Positions 35,851 through 44,139 are shown, counted from the first letter of the stretch. The stretch: 64,000 bases of DNA from Pelobacter seleniigenes DSM 18267 (GCF_000711225.1 NZ_JOMG01000002.1:2368501-2432500), one strand, 5' to 3'. Notes: generated by a model from the letters alone, not told the origin. Numbers and translations: made by a program.

Positions 35851-36517
35851 CCGATTTGTGGCCTCGCTGGCCGATTACCGCGGACCGGCGGTGTTCAATC
35901 CCTGGGGTGAAAGCGACCCGCTGTACGATCTTGGTCCGCAGGGAGTCGAGATTCGTCGGCGCCAACTGCACTGCTATCTGCAGGAGCGGATCGGGGTTGC
36001 AGACAGTCTGCTCTGTGCCGAAGCGATCGGTTACCAAGGGGGGCATTTCAGTGGGATACCGATGACCTCCGAGCGGTTATTGCTGGGCGGGTTGCAGTCC
36101 AAAAACCTGCAACCCGAGATGGTGTTCAAGGGGATTGCGGCGCAACGCACCAGTACCCCGGAGATTCGCCCATTGGGCTTTACCGAACCGACCGCCACCA
36201 TTGTCTGGGGCTTTTTTGCCGACCAGAGGATCGATCCGCGTCGGGCGGTGCTCTGGAACGCTTTCCCCTGGCATCCCTATCATCCGCAGCGGGGGATGCT
36301 CAGCAACCGGACCCCGACCGATGACGAACTCGCCGCCGGGCACAGAGTATTGCGGCAGTTGCTTGAGCTGGGCAGCTTCAGGCAGGTGATCGCCATTGGT
36401 GAAAAGTCAGCGACCCAGTTGGAACGCCTGGGGATTAGCGCCACCAAGGTCCGCCACCCGGCCAATGGCGGCGCCGGTAAATTCAGATCTCAGATGCACG
36501 CATTGTTCGCCAGATAA
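35843..36517 (+). CDS. Uracil-DNA glycosylase family protein
   Basis: A 224-residue member of the uracil-DNA glycosylase superfamily. VFNPWGESDPLYDLGP, LLCAEAIGYQGGHFSGIPMTSERLLLGG, VLWNAFPWHPYHP and the C-terminal KVRHPANGG follow the group annotated as uracil-DNA glycosylase, with the HPANGG loop in the place of the DNA-intercalating motif. It should remove uracil from DNA. The ATG at 35843 has AGGATG upstream; ATG 35834 is an alternative. It overlaps the DUF2288 gene and ends before a strong terminator. Confidence 0.82.
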   Translation: MPDRFVASLADYRGPAVFNPWGESDPLYDLGPQGVEIRRRQLHCYLQERIGVADSLLCAEAIGYQGGHFSGIPMTSERLLLGGLQSKNLQPEMVFKGIAAQRTSTPEIRPLGFTEPTATIVWGFFADQRIDPRRAVLWNAFPWHPYHPQRGMLSNRTPTDDELAAGHRVLRQLLELGSFRQVIAIGEKSATQLERLGISATKVRHPANGGAGKFRSQMHALFAR

Positions 36518-36529
36518 TTCCGAATCATA

Positions 36530-36563
36530 GCCGGTCCTCCTTTCCAAAGGGGGGCCGGCTTTT
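36530..36563 (+). terminator. Rho-independent terminator
   Basis: GCCGG (36530-36534) and CCGGC (36555-36559) frame an inner CCTTT/AAAGG pairing, followed by TTTT. It closes the DUF2288-glycosylase unit and separates it from the NTPase gene. Confidence 0.82.
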
Positions 36564-36609
36564 CCGGCTGCCAGCAAAGCCCGGCAGCTGCATGAATTGA
36601 TGAGGTGTT

Positions 36610-38286
36610 ATGTCGATTGAGGTCATTCAGCAGCAGATCAGGCGTTTCCTGGCCAGCGAAGCGCCCGAAGTCATGTCGATCAAAGGGGCCTGGGGGGTCG
36701 GTAAGACCTATGCCTGGAACACCTATCTGCTCCAGGCGAAAAATCAGCAGAAGGTCGCCTTACACAAGTACTCCTACGTTTCCCTGTTCGGGATCAACAG
36801 CCTGAGCGACTTGAAATTTTCCATTTTTGAAAACCTGGTCGAAGAAAAAATGATCGGTCGCAAACCGACCATCGAAACATTTCGAAACAATGCCGACGCA
36901 TTAGCGCGCAGTATTGGGCAGAATGTCCTCCCCCTTATCCCCGCCCGACGGACCCCGGAAGCCTACCACAACATCTTCTCTTCTCTGCTGTTTCTTTCCT
37001 TGGAAAAAGCGCTTATCTGTATCGATGATTTTGAACGCAAGGGGCACGGTATTGCCGCGCAGGATATCCTGGGGCTGATCAGCCAGCTGAAAGAACAAAA
37101 AAAATGCAAGGTTATTCTGATTCTCAATGACGAAAGCTTAAGCGGCGACTCTTCCCTCGACTATGTCAAGCTGCGCGAAAAAGTGATCGATACCGAGCTG
37201 CGTTTTGCGCCGACCGCCAGAGAGTGTGTCGCCATCGCCCTGACCCGGGATCGGGTGGCCAGGCTATTGGGGGATGACATCGTCACGCTCGGCATCAACA
37301 ATATCCGTGTTATCAAAAAGATCGAAAAACTGGCGTTGACCGTCATTCCTGTCCTGAAGGATTACGAGGAGCAGGTCCTTAAGCGAGCCCTGCATTCCCT
37401 GGCCCTGCTGGCCTGGTGTTATTACAGTCGGGCACAGGATATTCCGGATTATCAGTTTGTGCTCGGCCGGAACAGCAGCTTCAGCGACCTTGACGATACC
37501 GCCTTGACTACCCAGCAGCAGAGCTGGTGCGCCGTCTTACGCCGTTACGATAATTATTCCTTCGACGATTTTGATGCCCCGATGGCCCGCTTCGTGGAAA
37601 ACGGTTACCTCGATGAAGCCTGGTTGCGGAAGGAGGCGGAGGTCTTTAACGAAAAGTTACGGGCCGACCGGTCGCAAAGTTCCTTTCAGGCGGCCTGGCG
37701 CAAATTTAATGAGTCCTTTGCAGACAACAGCCGCGAGGTGATCGGCTGTCTTTCCGAAAGTTTCAAAGACAACGCCAGGTTTATCAGCCCGGCCAACCTG
37801 GACGGTGCGGTCCGCCTGTTGCGCAATCTGGGCAAGGATGCCCTGGCGACCAGGATCATTGATCTGTATATCGAAAAAAGAAAAGCGGAGGTGGAACTGT
37901 TCAATCTCGATTCCAGATTGTGGGCGGGAGCGATCAAAGACGCCGAGGTGATCACCAAGTTCGAGCAGACTTTCCAGGCCCGCAAAGGACTCCGTTCGCT
38001 GGAGGAGACCTGCCGCCTCCTGCTGGCCGGAGAGGCCCCTGCCGATGAGGATGAAGCGCTGCTGGCGCAGGGTTCGGTGGCCGAATATGTGGCGCTGTTC
38101 AAAAAGCTCAAGGAACCGGAGTTGTCGCGGATCATCGACCTTTGCCTGCAATTCAGTCGGCTTGGTGGCACCACCGCCTGTCAGGAGGCGATTGCCGACC
38201 GCGCCGCCGAGGCGCTTCGCCGGATCGGTCGTGAGAATAAGCTCAACGCCAGTCGGGTTTTGCGTTTCGGCATCAAAGTCGATTAA
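36610..38286 (+). CDS. Orphan P-loop NTPase, KAP/STAND-like, unknown function
   Basis: A 558-residue soluble protein. Walker A is GAWGVGKT (26-33), Walker B is ALICIDDFERK (134-143, D139/D140), and a sensor strand follows, KVILILNDES (N173). The D-D-x-E/D-R form and the YVSLFGINSLSDLK segment fit KAP or STAND-like NTPases. There are no membrane helices, unlike classical KAP proteins. Residues 220-558 are all-helical without recognisable repeats and could be a sensor or effector. Similar lone NTPases occur in defence islands, but no partner gene is adjacent here. The start follows GAGG. Confidence 0.75.
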   Translation: MSIEVIQQQIRRFLASEAPEVMSIKGAWGVGKTYAWNTYLLQAKNQQKVALHKYSYVSLFGINSLSDLKFSIFENLVEEKMIGRKPTIETFRNNADALARSIGQNVLPLIPARRTPEAYHNIFSSLLFLSLEKALICIDDFERKGHGIAAQDILGLISQLKEQKKCKVILILNDESLSGDSSLDYVKLREKVIDTELRFAPTARECVAIALTRDRVARLLGDDIVTLGINNIRVIKKIEKLALTVIPVLKDYEEQVLKRALHSLALLAWCYYSRAQDIPDYQFVLGRNSSFSDLDDTALTTQQQSWCAVLRRYDNYSFDDFDAPMARFVENGYLDEAWLRKEAEVFNEKLRADRSQSSFQAAWRKFNESFADNSREVIGCLSESFKDNARFISPANLDGAVRLLRNLGKDALATRIIDLYIEKRKAEVELFNLDSRLWAGAIKDAEVITKFEQTFQARKGLRSLEETCRLLLAGEAPADEDEALLAQGSVAEYVALFKKLKEPELSRIIDLCLQFSRLGGTTACQEAIADRAAEALRRIGRENKLNASRVLRFGIKVD

Positions 38287-38350
38287 CCGGACCGTCCCCT
38301 GCCCAGAGCAGTTGTTGTGGTGTTCGTTCTTTTCCGTCCCTTGGCGGCGG

Positions 38351-38368
38351 TTGGAATATTTTTTGCTG
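38351..38368 (+). promoter_or_regulatory. Sigma-54-like promoter of the kinase-regulator operon
   Basis: TTGGAATATTTTTTGCTG has GG (38353-38354) and GC (38365-38366) exactly 10 bases apart. The -12 part TTTGCT is perfect; the -24 part is TTGGAA instead of TGGCAC. It lies about 90 bp before the kinase start and would allow autoregulation. Confidence 0.5.
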
Positions 38369-38454
38369 TCGCTGCTGAGTGATGTTCAGCAAGGTTCTCT
38401 GACGGCGTTCTTCTGACCGGTGCAAATTTCATCGCTTCGGGGCGGATAGTGGTT

Positions 38455-40566
38455 ATGAAAATTAAACTGAGAAATGTCTTGCTGCTGACGGTTGTCCCGT
38501 TGGCGGTCTTCCTGCTGCTGTTCTGGGTCATCTATGCGACGACCAGGACCATTGCGGAAGAAACGATCCTTGATCACCAGCGTAATATCGTTGCCCATGC
38601 CGCGGCCACGACCGACATGTGGCTGCAGTTGCAAAAAAAGGTCATGCGTTCGGTTATCGAGGAAATCGACCGGATCGATAGCCATGATAACGCAGCGGTC
38701 CTCAGGGTTCTGGAACAGGCGCTCAAGGCCGGCGAGTTCAGTGATGTTTATCTCGGCCTGGATGACGGGACCATGATCGACGGTGCCGGCTGGCTTCCCC
38801 CGACCGGGTATGATCCGCGCAATCGTCCCTGGTATCTCCATGGCATGGTCAATAGCGAAATCTCGCTATCGTCGCCCTACGTTGACATGACGACCGGGCA
38901 GATGGTGATTGCCATGACCTCGCCGTTGTTGCGAAACGGCCAGCTGTACGGCGTGGTCAGTGGGGATATCATCCTCGATTCCCTGGTCAATAATGTCATT
39001 AATTTGAAAGTCGGTGATAAAGGGTACTCTTTTATTATCTCCGCCAATGGAACCATTGTCGTTCACCCCGACCAGAGCCTGCTGATGACTCATAAACTGC
39101 AGGATCTCGATGGCAGCCTGAAGGGGGTCATTGCCGCGTTCCAGCGCAATGCCCAGGGGACCTACAAATATTTCCTGCATGGTAAGGAGAACATCCTCGC
39201 CTACCAGTTTCTCGACGATGTCGATTGGTATCTCTGCACCACGATGAGCACGGCGGAAGCCTATGCACTGTCGGGGAAAACCTCAATGCTGTCGGCCATG
39301 GAAGCCGTGTTGAAGCTGCTCGGGGTGTTCGCCGGAATCGCCTTGCTCGGAGTCGGCGGCAGCGCCCTGGGGCTGCTGTTTTTCAATAAGCGCTTTCAGT
39401 TCACCGTCAAGCAGCATCAGGATGTGATCAACGGCATGAACGAGGACCTGAAGTGGAATATCACCCGCAGAAAGGCCATTGAAACCCATTACCAGACCCT
39501 CTTTCACGTCGCCAATGATGCGATCATGGTCAGCAAGGGGACGGTTTTTGTCGAATGCAACGAGCGGGCCCGGGAGATGCTGGGGGCCAGGGAGTACGGC
39601 ATCATCGGTAACAACATGCTCGATATATCACCGGCTTACCAGGCCGATGGCAAGAGCAGCTACCAGCATCTGCAAAAAATCATCGATGCCGCCGGGTTGG
39701 GAAAACAGCAGTTCTTCCAGTGGACGTTTTTGCGCAGTAACGGCTCGGAGTTCCCCGCCGAAGTCAGTCTCAAAAAACTCCATCTGAACAACGAGCAGCT
39801 GATCCTGATGAGTATCCGCGATATCTCCAAGCGCGCCACTGCCGAGCAACAGCTGCGCCAGGCTCAGAAAATGGCGGCCATGGGGGAGATGCTCGGGGCT
39901 ATCGCTCATCAGTGGCGGCAGCCTTTGAACACCCTCTCGACCTATGTCTCCAGTTTGCAGTCGGCTTTTTACAATCAGCTGATCAACCGCGAATTTGTCG
40001 ACAAGCTGGTGCAGAATGCTGATACCCAGATCCAGTTCATGTCGAAAACCATCGATGACTTTCGCCAGTTTTTCAAACCGTCCAAGACCAAGGAGCGTTT
40101 TTCCCTGATCAAGTCGGTGGAGAATGCCATCAAGCTGGTCGAGCCGAGTTTTCGCCAGACCGATGTCGCCATTCGCGTACAGCAACCGCAGGCGGTCGAG
40201 GATTTTCTTGTTTACGGCTATCAGAGCGAATTCAGTCACGTTATCGTGAATATCCTTTCCAACGCCAAGGATGCCGTGAATGGCGCGGGGGCGAGCGACG
40301 ACAAACTCATTGAAATCGCTTTCGAGGTGGATGAGGAAAATGTTAAGGTCACGATCAGCGACAGCGGTCCCGGGATTCCCGAACCTATTCTCGGGCAGAT
40401 TTTTACCCCCTATTTCACCACCAAGGGGACCGCGTCCGGAACCGGCCTTGGCCTCTACATGGCCAAGGTTATTGTTGAAAATGAAATGAACGGACGCCTG
40501 GTCGCCGAGAATTGTCGGACCGGAGCCCGTTTCACCATCCTGCTGCCGAAGGCCGAAACCGTCTGA
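38455..40566 (+). CDS. dCache-PAS sensor histidine kinase with amino-acid-binding motif
   Basis: A 703-residue membrane kinase. TM1 (about 8-30), a dCache_1 periplasmic domain (32-280), TM2 (about 285-312), a PAS domain (about 340-460), H box MLGAIAHQWRQPLNTLSTY and an ATPase domain with GTGLGLYMAKVIVE. In the sensor Y119, R124, W126, Y127 and D171 match the residues and spacing of the amino-acid motif of PctA (Y121, R126, W128, Y129, D173, recalled from the literature). This predicts binding of an amino acid or amine. The HQWRQPLN box is the HisKA subtype often paired with NtrC-type regulators. The regulator follows 29 bp downstream. Confidence 0.93.
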   Translation: MKIKLRNVLLLTVVPLAVFLLLFWVIYATTRTIAEETILDHQRNIVAHAAATTDMWLQLQKKVMRSVIEEIDRIDSHDNAAVLRVLEQALKAGEFSDVYLGLDDGTMIDGAGWLPPTGYDPRNRPWYLHGMVNSEISLSSPYVDMTTGQMVIAMTSPLLRNGQLYGVVSGDIILDSLVNNVINLKVGDKGYSFIISANGTIVVHPDQSLLMTHKLQDLDGSLKGVIAAFQRNAQGTYKYFLHGKENILAYQFLDDVDWYLCTTMSTAEAYALSGKTSMLSAMEAVLKLLGVFAGIALLGVGGSALGLLFFNKRFQFTVKQHQDVINGMNEDLKWNITRRKAIETHYQTLFHVANDAIMVSKGTVFVECNERAREMLGAREYGIIGNNMLDISPAYQADGKSSYQHLQKIIDAAGLGKQQFFQWTFLRSNGSEFPAEVSLKKLHLNNEQLILMSIRDISKRATAEQQLRQAQKMAAMGEMLGAIAHQWRQPLNTLSTYVSSLQSAFYNQLINREFVDKLVQNADTQIQFMSKTIDDFRQFFKPSKTKERFSLIKSVENAIKLVEPSFRQTDVAIRVQQPQAVEDFLVYGYQSEFSHVIVNILSNAKDAVNGAGASDDKLIEIAFEVDEENVKVTISDSGPGIPEPILGQIFTPYFTTKGTASGTGLGLYMAKVIVENEMNGRLVAENCRTGARFTILLPKAETV

Positions 40567-40595
40567 CTAACGGCTTTAATAATGAGGGACCGCCG

Positions 40596-42020
40596 ATGTT
40601 TGATTTCAAGAACGGCCAGCCGACTATTCTGCTGGTGGATGACGAACCGGACGAACTCGAAGCGTACCGTTTTTTGCTGCTGTCCATGGGATTGCAGAAG
40701 GTCGAGACCCTGCAGGACAGCCGCCAGGTCATGGCGCGGCTGCCGCAGCTTGATCAGCCGATCGTGTTTCTCGATCTGAACATGCCGCACAAATCAGGCC
40801 TTGAGCTGCTGGGCGAGATCAAGGACGCCCTGCCTCAGGTGCCGGTGGTGATCTGTACCGCCAACTCGGAGATCGAAACCGCCGTTGAATGTCTTCGCCG
40901 GGGGGCTCACGATTATCTGGTTAAACCGATCAACGCCAACTCCTTCGGGTCGGCGTTGCGCAGCGCTGCGGAGATTCAGGCCCTGCGCTCCGAGGTTTTC
41001 GCCTTGAAAGGGATTGGCCTGGGCGGGGACCTTAAACAGCCCGAGGCTTTTCGTTCCATTGTCACCGGCAACTCGCAGATGCTCAACATGTTCAGGTATC
41101 TGGAAGCGATTGCCGGGACCGGCCAACCGCTGCTGATCCTTGGGGAGACCGGGACCGGCAAGGAACTGGTCGCCCGGGCGGTGCACCAGGCCAGCGGGCT
41201 GGCCGGCGAGTTCGTCGCCGTGGATGTCTCGGGGCTGGACGATATGCTGTTTTCCGACGCCCTGTTCGGCCATGTCCGAGGCGCTTACACCGGCGCCGAC
41301 AACCTGCGGCCGGGGTTGATCGAAAAGGCAAAAGGCGGAACCCTCTTTCTGGATGAAATCGGCGATCTCGGGGAAGCATCGCAGGTCAAGCTGCTGCGCC
41401 TGCTGCAGGAAAAAACCTATTATCCACTGGGTTCGGATACGCCCAAGCACAGTGCCGCCCGGATCATCGCGGCGGCCAATAAAAGTCAGCCGGCGCTGGC
41501 CGGCGGGGAGGAAGGTTTCCGGCAGGATCTCTATTATCGCCTCAGCACCCATCTGGTCAAACTTGCGCCGCTGCGGGAGCGCCGTGAAGATATTGCGTTG
41601 CTGGCCGAAACCATGATTCGGGAAGCCGCCGTCAGTATGGGGCGGGATATTCCGCAGCTCAGCCCGCAGGCGCTCCGGCTGCTGCAGGCCCATGATTTTC
41701 CCGGCAACATCAGGGAGCTGAAGACCTATCTGTTCGACAGCGTTGCCCGTGCTTTTACCGGGGAGATCACCCCGGAACTGATCAGTGAACGACTGCACGG
41801 GATAGCCCCCGCCGTAGCGCGGACGAGTGGGGAAGCACAGGGTCTCGAAGCCCTGTTCGGTTATTTTCCCACCCTGGATCAGCTCGGCGAATTTGCCGTT
41901 GACAGCGCGTTGCAGCGAACCGGCTTCAATCAGAGTCAGGCCGCCCGATTGCTGGGGATTTCCAAGCAGGCTCTTCACAAACGGCTGAAAAAAAGGGAAC
42001 AGGGGACCGCCCCTTCCTGA
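40596..42020 (+). CDS. Sigma-54-dependent NtrC-type response regulator
   Basis: A 474-residue activator. The receiver has VFLDLNMPHKSG and YLVKPI; the AAA+ domain has LGETGTGKE and TLFLDEIGD. The sigma-54 contact loop reads GAYTGA rather than GAFTGA; Tyr occurs naturally in some activators. The C-terminal helix-turn-helix is SQAARLLGISKQALHKRLKK. ATG 40596 follows GAGGG. It forms a pair with the dCache kinase and lies just before two sigma-54 promoters, its probable targets. Confidence 0.95.
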   Translation: MFDFKNGQPTILLVDDEPDELEAYRFLLLSMGLQKVETLQDSRQVMARLPQLDQPIVFLDLNMPHKSGLELLGEIKDALPQVPVVICTANSEIETAVECLRRGAHDYLVKPINANSFGSALRSAAEIQALRSEVFALKGIGLGGDLKQPEAFRSIVTGNSQMLNMFRYLEAIAGTGQPLLILGETGTGKELVARAVHQASGLAGEFVAVDVSGLDDMLFSDALFGHVRGAYTGADNLRPGLIEKAKGGTLFLDEIGDLGEASQVKLLRLLQEKTYYPLGSDTPKHSAARIIAAANKSQPALAGGEEGFRQDLYYRLSTHLVKLAPLRERREDIALLAETMIREAAVSMGRDIPQLSPQALRLLQAHDFPGNIRELKTYLFDSVARAFTGEITPELISERLHGIAPAVARTSGEAQGLEALFGYFPTLDQLGEFAVDSALQRTGFNQSQAARLLGISKQALHKRLKKREQGTAPS

Positions 42021-42051
42021 ACCATGACCTTTTGGTCCGGCTGCATTTCTC

Positions 42052-42090
42052 GTCAACCATTCGCGTCAACCATTGTCCCCGTGGTCAACC
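42052..42090 (+). promoter_or_regulatory. Upstream activator site cluster (GTCAACC x3)
   Basis: GTCAACC occurs at 42052-42058, 42065-42071 and 42084-42090, about 65-100 bp upstream of the -24/-12 promoter of the aldehyde dehydrogenase gene. The same heptamer forms a palindrome upstream of gabT. Likely binding sites of the adjacent NtrC-type regulator. Confidence 0.6.
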
Positions 42091-42152
42091 TAGGGGAACC
42101 GTTTTTCCAACTGTTTTGCCCTGTTTCGCCCCGCTCCGCTCGAATTCTGATC

Positions 42153-42168
42153 TGGCATTGCATTTGCT
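42153..42168 (+). promoter_or_regulatory. Sigma-54 promoter of the aldehyde dehydrogenase gene
   Basis: TGGCATTGCATTTGCT has GG (42154-42155) and GC (42166-42167) exactly 10 bases apart and is nearly identical to consensus TGGCAC-N5-TTGCW. The gene starts about 95 bp downstream. Confidence 0.8.
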
Positions 42169-42261
42169 GTTCCCCGCTGAAACATTTTTTCGTAACCCAG
42201 CGTTGTCGCCAACCGCACCCCGCGCTTGGCGACAGGCCCTTATTTCAGCGGGAGGAAGACT

Positions 42262-43689
42262 ATGGCAACAGCTTACCGGACCTATATCAACGGCGAATGG
42301 CTCGACACCGGCAGGTCCCTGGAGGTCCACAATAAATTCAGCGGCGCAGTGTTCGCAACGGTGGCGACGGTCGATGCCGCCCAGACCGCAGCCGCCATTG
42401 ACGCGGCGGCCGCGGCGTTTGCGACCTTTCGTAAATATCCGGCCCACCGGCGGGCGCAGATCCTCGAGCGGACCGCGGAACTGATCCTGGAGCGGGGGGA
42501 GGAGATCGCCGCGATCATCTGCCAGGAAGCGGGCAAGGCCTGGAAATTCTCCATGAACGAAGTCCAGCGCAGCGCCGAAACCTTTAAATTCGCAGCCGAG
42601 GAGGCCAAGCGCCTGCACGGCGAGACCATTCCGGTCGATGCCAGTTGTTTCGGCGAGAATCGGGTCGGCTATTTCATCAAGGAGCCGATCGGAGTGATCG
42701 GGGCGATTACCCCCTTCAATTTCCCCCTCAACCTGGTCGCCCACAAGGTTGCTCCGGCCATTGCCGCCGGTAACACGGTGGTGCTCAAACCCGCCTCCAG
42801 TACCCCGATTTCGTCCATCATCCTGGCCGAGATCATGGCCCTGGCCGGGCTGCCCAAAGGGGTCCTCAATGTGACCGTCGGCTCCGGCGGTACGGTCGGC
42901 GACGCCATCGTGCTCAATCCCAAGTGCAAGAAAATCACCTTTACCGGCTCCCCGGGAGTCGGCGAACAGATCATGAAAAAGGCCGGCATCAAAAAGGTCA
43001 CCCTGGAGCTGGGGAACAACTCGGCGACCCTGATCGAAGCCGACGCCGACCTTGAAAAAGCTGCCGCCCGCTGCGTGGTCAGCGCCTTTTCCAACTCCGG
43101 GCAGGTCTGTATCTCCCTGCAGCGGATCTACGTCAACCGGGCTTGCCTGGAACGCTTCACGGAACTGTTTCTTGCCAAGGTCAAGCAGCTCAAAGTCGGA
43201 GACCCCCTCGATCGGGACTGCGATGTCGGGCCGATGATCGACGCCGGTGAACTTGCGCGCATCGACGGCTGGGTAAAGGAAGCTGTCGCCCAGGGCGCGG
43301 TGCTGGCCTGCGGCGGCCAGGCGGACGGTATGGTCTATCCGCCGACGGTGCTCACCAATGTCACTGAAGAGATGAAAGTCATGTGTCTGGAGACTTTCGC
43401 TCCGGTGGTCTCCATCGTCCCCTATGACGATTTTACGACCGCCCTGGAGTGCGTCAATTCCTCGGATTTCGGGCTCCAGGCCGGGGTGTATACCAACGAC
43501 ATCAACAAGGCCCTGCAGGCGGTTGACGATCTTGATGTCGGCGGGGTCATGATCAACGACACCGCCACCTTCCGGGTTGACCACCTGCCGTACGGCGGCA
43601 ACAAGCTGTCCGGTCTCGGGCGCGAGGGGGTGCGGTTTGCCTTGGAGGATATGACCAACATCAAGATGGTAATGATCAATCGAAACTGA
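42262..43689 (+). CDS. NAD(P)-dependent aldehyde dehydrogenase
   Basis: 475 residues. It oxidises an aldehyde to the acid. Catalytic C283 in SGQVCISLQRIYV, general base E249 in TLELGNNS, N153 in PFNFPLNL and K176 in VLKPASSTP are all in place. ELGNN in place of the common ELGGN and the overall pattern resemble lactaldehyde/succinate-semialdehyde-type enzymes of anaerobes. The start follows GGAGG. Between a sigma-54 promoter and a terminator it is its own unit. Next to a GabT-type aminotransferase it probably oxidises the resulting semialdehyde. Confidence 0.9.
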   Translation: MATAYRTYINGEWLDTGRSLEVHNKFSGAVFATVATVDAAQTAAAIDAAAAAFATFRKYPAHRRAQILERTAELILERGEEIAAIICQEAGKAWKFSMNEVQRSAETFKFAAEEAKRLHGETIPVDASCFGENRVGYFIKEPIGVIGAITPFNFPLNLVAHKVAPAIAAGNTVVLKPASSTPISSIILAEIMALAGLPKGVLNVTVGSGGTVGDAIVLNPKCKKITFTGSPGVGEQIMKKAGIKKVTLELGNNSATLIEADADLEKAAARCVVSAFSNSGQVCISLQRIYVNRACLERFTELFLAKVKQLKVGDPLDRDCDVGPMIDAGELARIDGWVKEAVAQGAVLACGGQADGMVYPPTVLTNVTEEMKVMCLETFAPVVSIVPYDDFTTALECVNSSDFGLQAGVYTNDINKALQAVDDLDVGGVMINDTATFRVDHLPYGGNKLSGLGREGVRFALEDMTNIKMVMINRN

Positions 43690-43751
43690 TGATTGCGGCC
43701 TTTTCGTGGTCAAGCCAGAAGGGAGCTAATTTAAGCAACTCTGCAGTAAAC

Positions 43752-43870
43752 TCGGGACTGTCCCCAGGGTCATCGGGGGCTGTCCCAAGAGTTTGCGAGC
43801 CATGGAACTGTAGCGGTTAGCACCGCAAAGCCCTGGGACAGCCCCCGGGCAGGGCCAGTCCCAGGGCTTT
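43752..43870. repeat. Palindromic dispersed repeat element, copy B
   Basis: Two outer arms built from GGGACTGTCCCC...GGGGGCTGTCCC and CTGGGACAGCCCCC...CCAGTCCCAGG flank a central GTTTGCGAGCCATGGAACTG and TAGCGGTTAGCACCGCAAAG. The centre is the reverse complement of the 4.1-kb copy with about two mismatches over 56 bp. Here there are no flanking direct repeats of the 73-bp type. Confidence 0.78.
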
Positions 43871-43911
43871 GCTGCTATCGACTCTTACCCTAGCGCCATT
43901 CTGATCAAGCC

Positions 43912-43938
43912 CCGGGTTTTACCGCCCGGTTTTTTTTT
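43912..43938 (+). terminator. Rho-independent terminator of the aldehyde dehydrogenase gene
   Basis: CCGGG (43912-43916) pairs with CCCGG (43925-43929) and is followed by nine T residues. Confidence 0.85.
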
Positions 43939-43977
43939 GCCGCAGGGGATCAACCAGGACTGACGAGCGCGTCTCCA

Positions 43978-43993
43978 GTCAACCCAGGTTGAC
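43978..43993 (+). promoter_or_regulatory. Activator-site palindrome upstream of gabT
   Basis: GTCAACC-CA-GGTTGAC is a perfect inverted repeat, 80 bp before the -24 element. A TCAACC half-site lies nearby at 43950-43955. The heptamer is the one repeated three times upstream of the aldehyde dehydrogenase promoter. Confidence 0.65.
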
Positions 43994-44071
43994 GGAGGCA
44001 ACAGGGGGATGAGTGCGTGGGGTACGCTTAAGTCCCTGGAAAACAGGCAAATATCACTCGCTTGTCGGAGC

Positions 44072-44087
44072 TGGCACAGGGGTTGCT
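44072..44087 (+). promoter_or_regulatory. Sigma-54 promoter of the gabT-liv operon
   Basis: TGGCACAGGGGTTGCT matches consensus TGGCAC-N5-TTGCW at every scored base, with GG (44073-44074) and GC (44085-44086) 10 apart. Transcription should start near 44098, about 42 bp before gabT. Confidence 0.88.
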
Positions 44088-44139
44088 CTTAAGGTGGGTC
44101 CAGCAACCCAACCAGTCCCTGACGTGGAGGATAAAAGAG

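Larger units (their letters stand above)
43690..44139. other. Intergenic region with repeat, terminator and gabT promoter
   Basis: 450 bp without a gene. In order: palindromic repeat element (43752-43870), terminator (43912-43938), activator-site palindrome (43978-43993), sigma-54 promoter (44072-44087) and the gabT leader. Confidence 0.8.

Noticed and set aside
42085-43713. Very long open frame (over 500 codons) on the minus strand across the aldehyde dehydrogenase gene
   Set aside because: It mirrors the codon pattern of the real gene, matches no family, and has no ribosome site; the plus-strand protein has all catalytic residues.
43752-43870. Resemblance of the repeat (CGCAAAGCC, TAGCGG) to a cyclic di-GMP riboswitch
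   Set aside because: The blocks are in the wrong order, no tetraloop/receptor pair is visible, and the sequence repeats as a palindrome at 4.1 kb.
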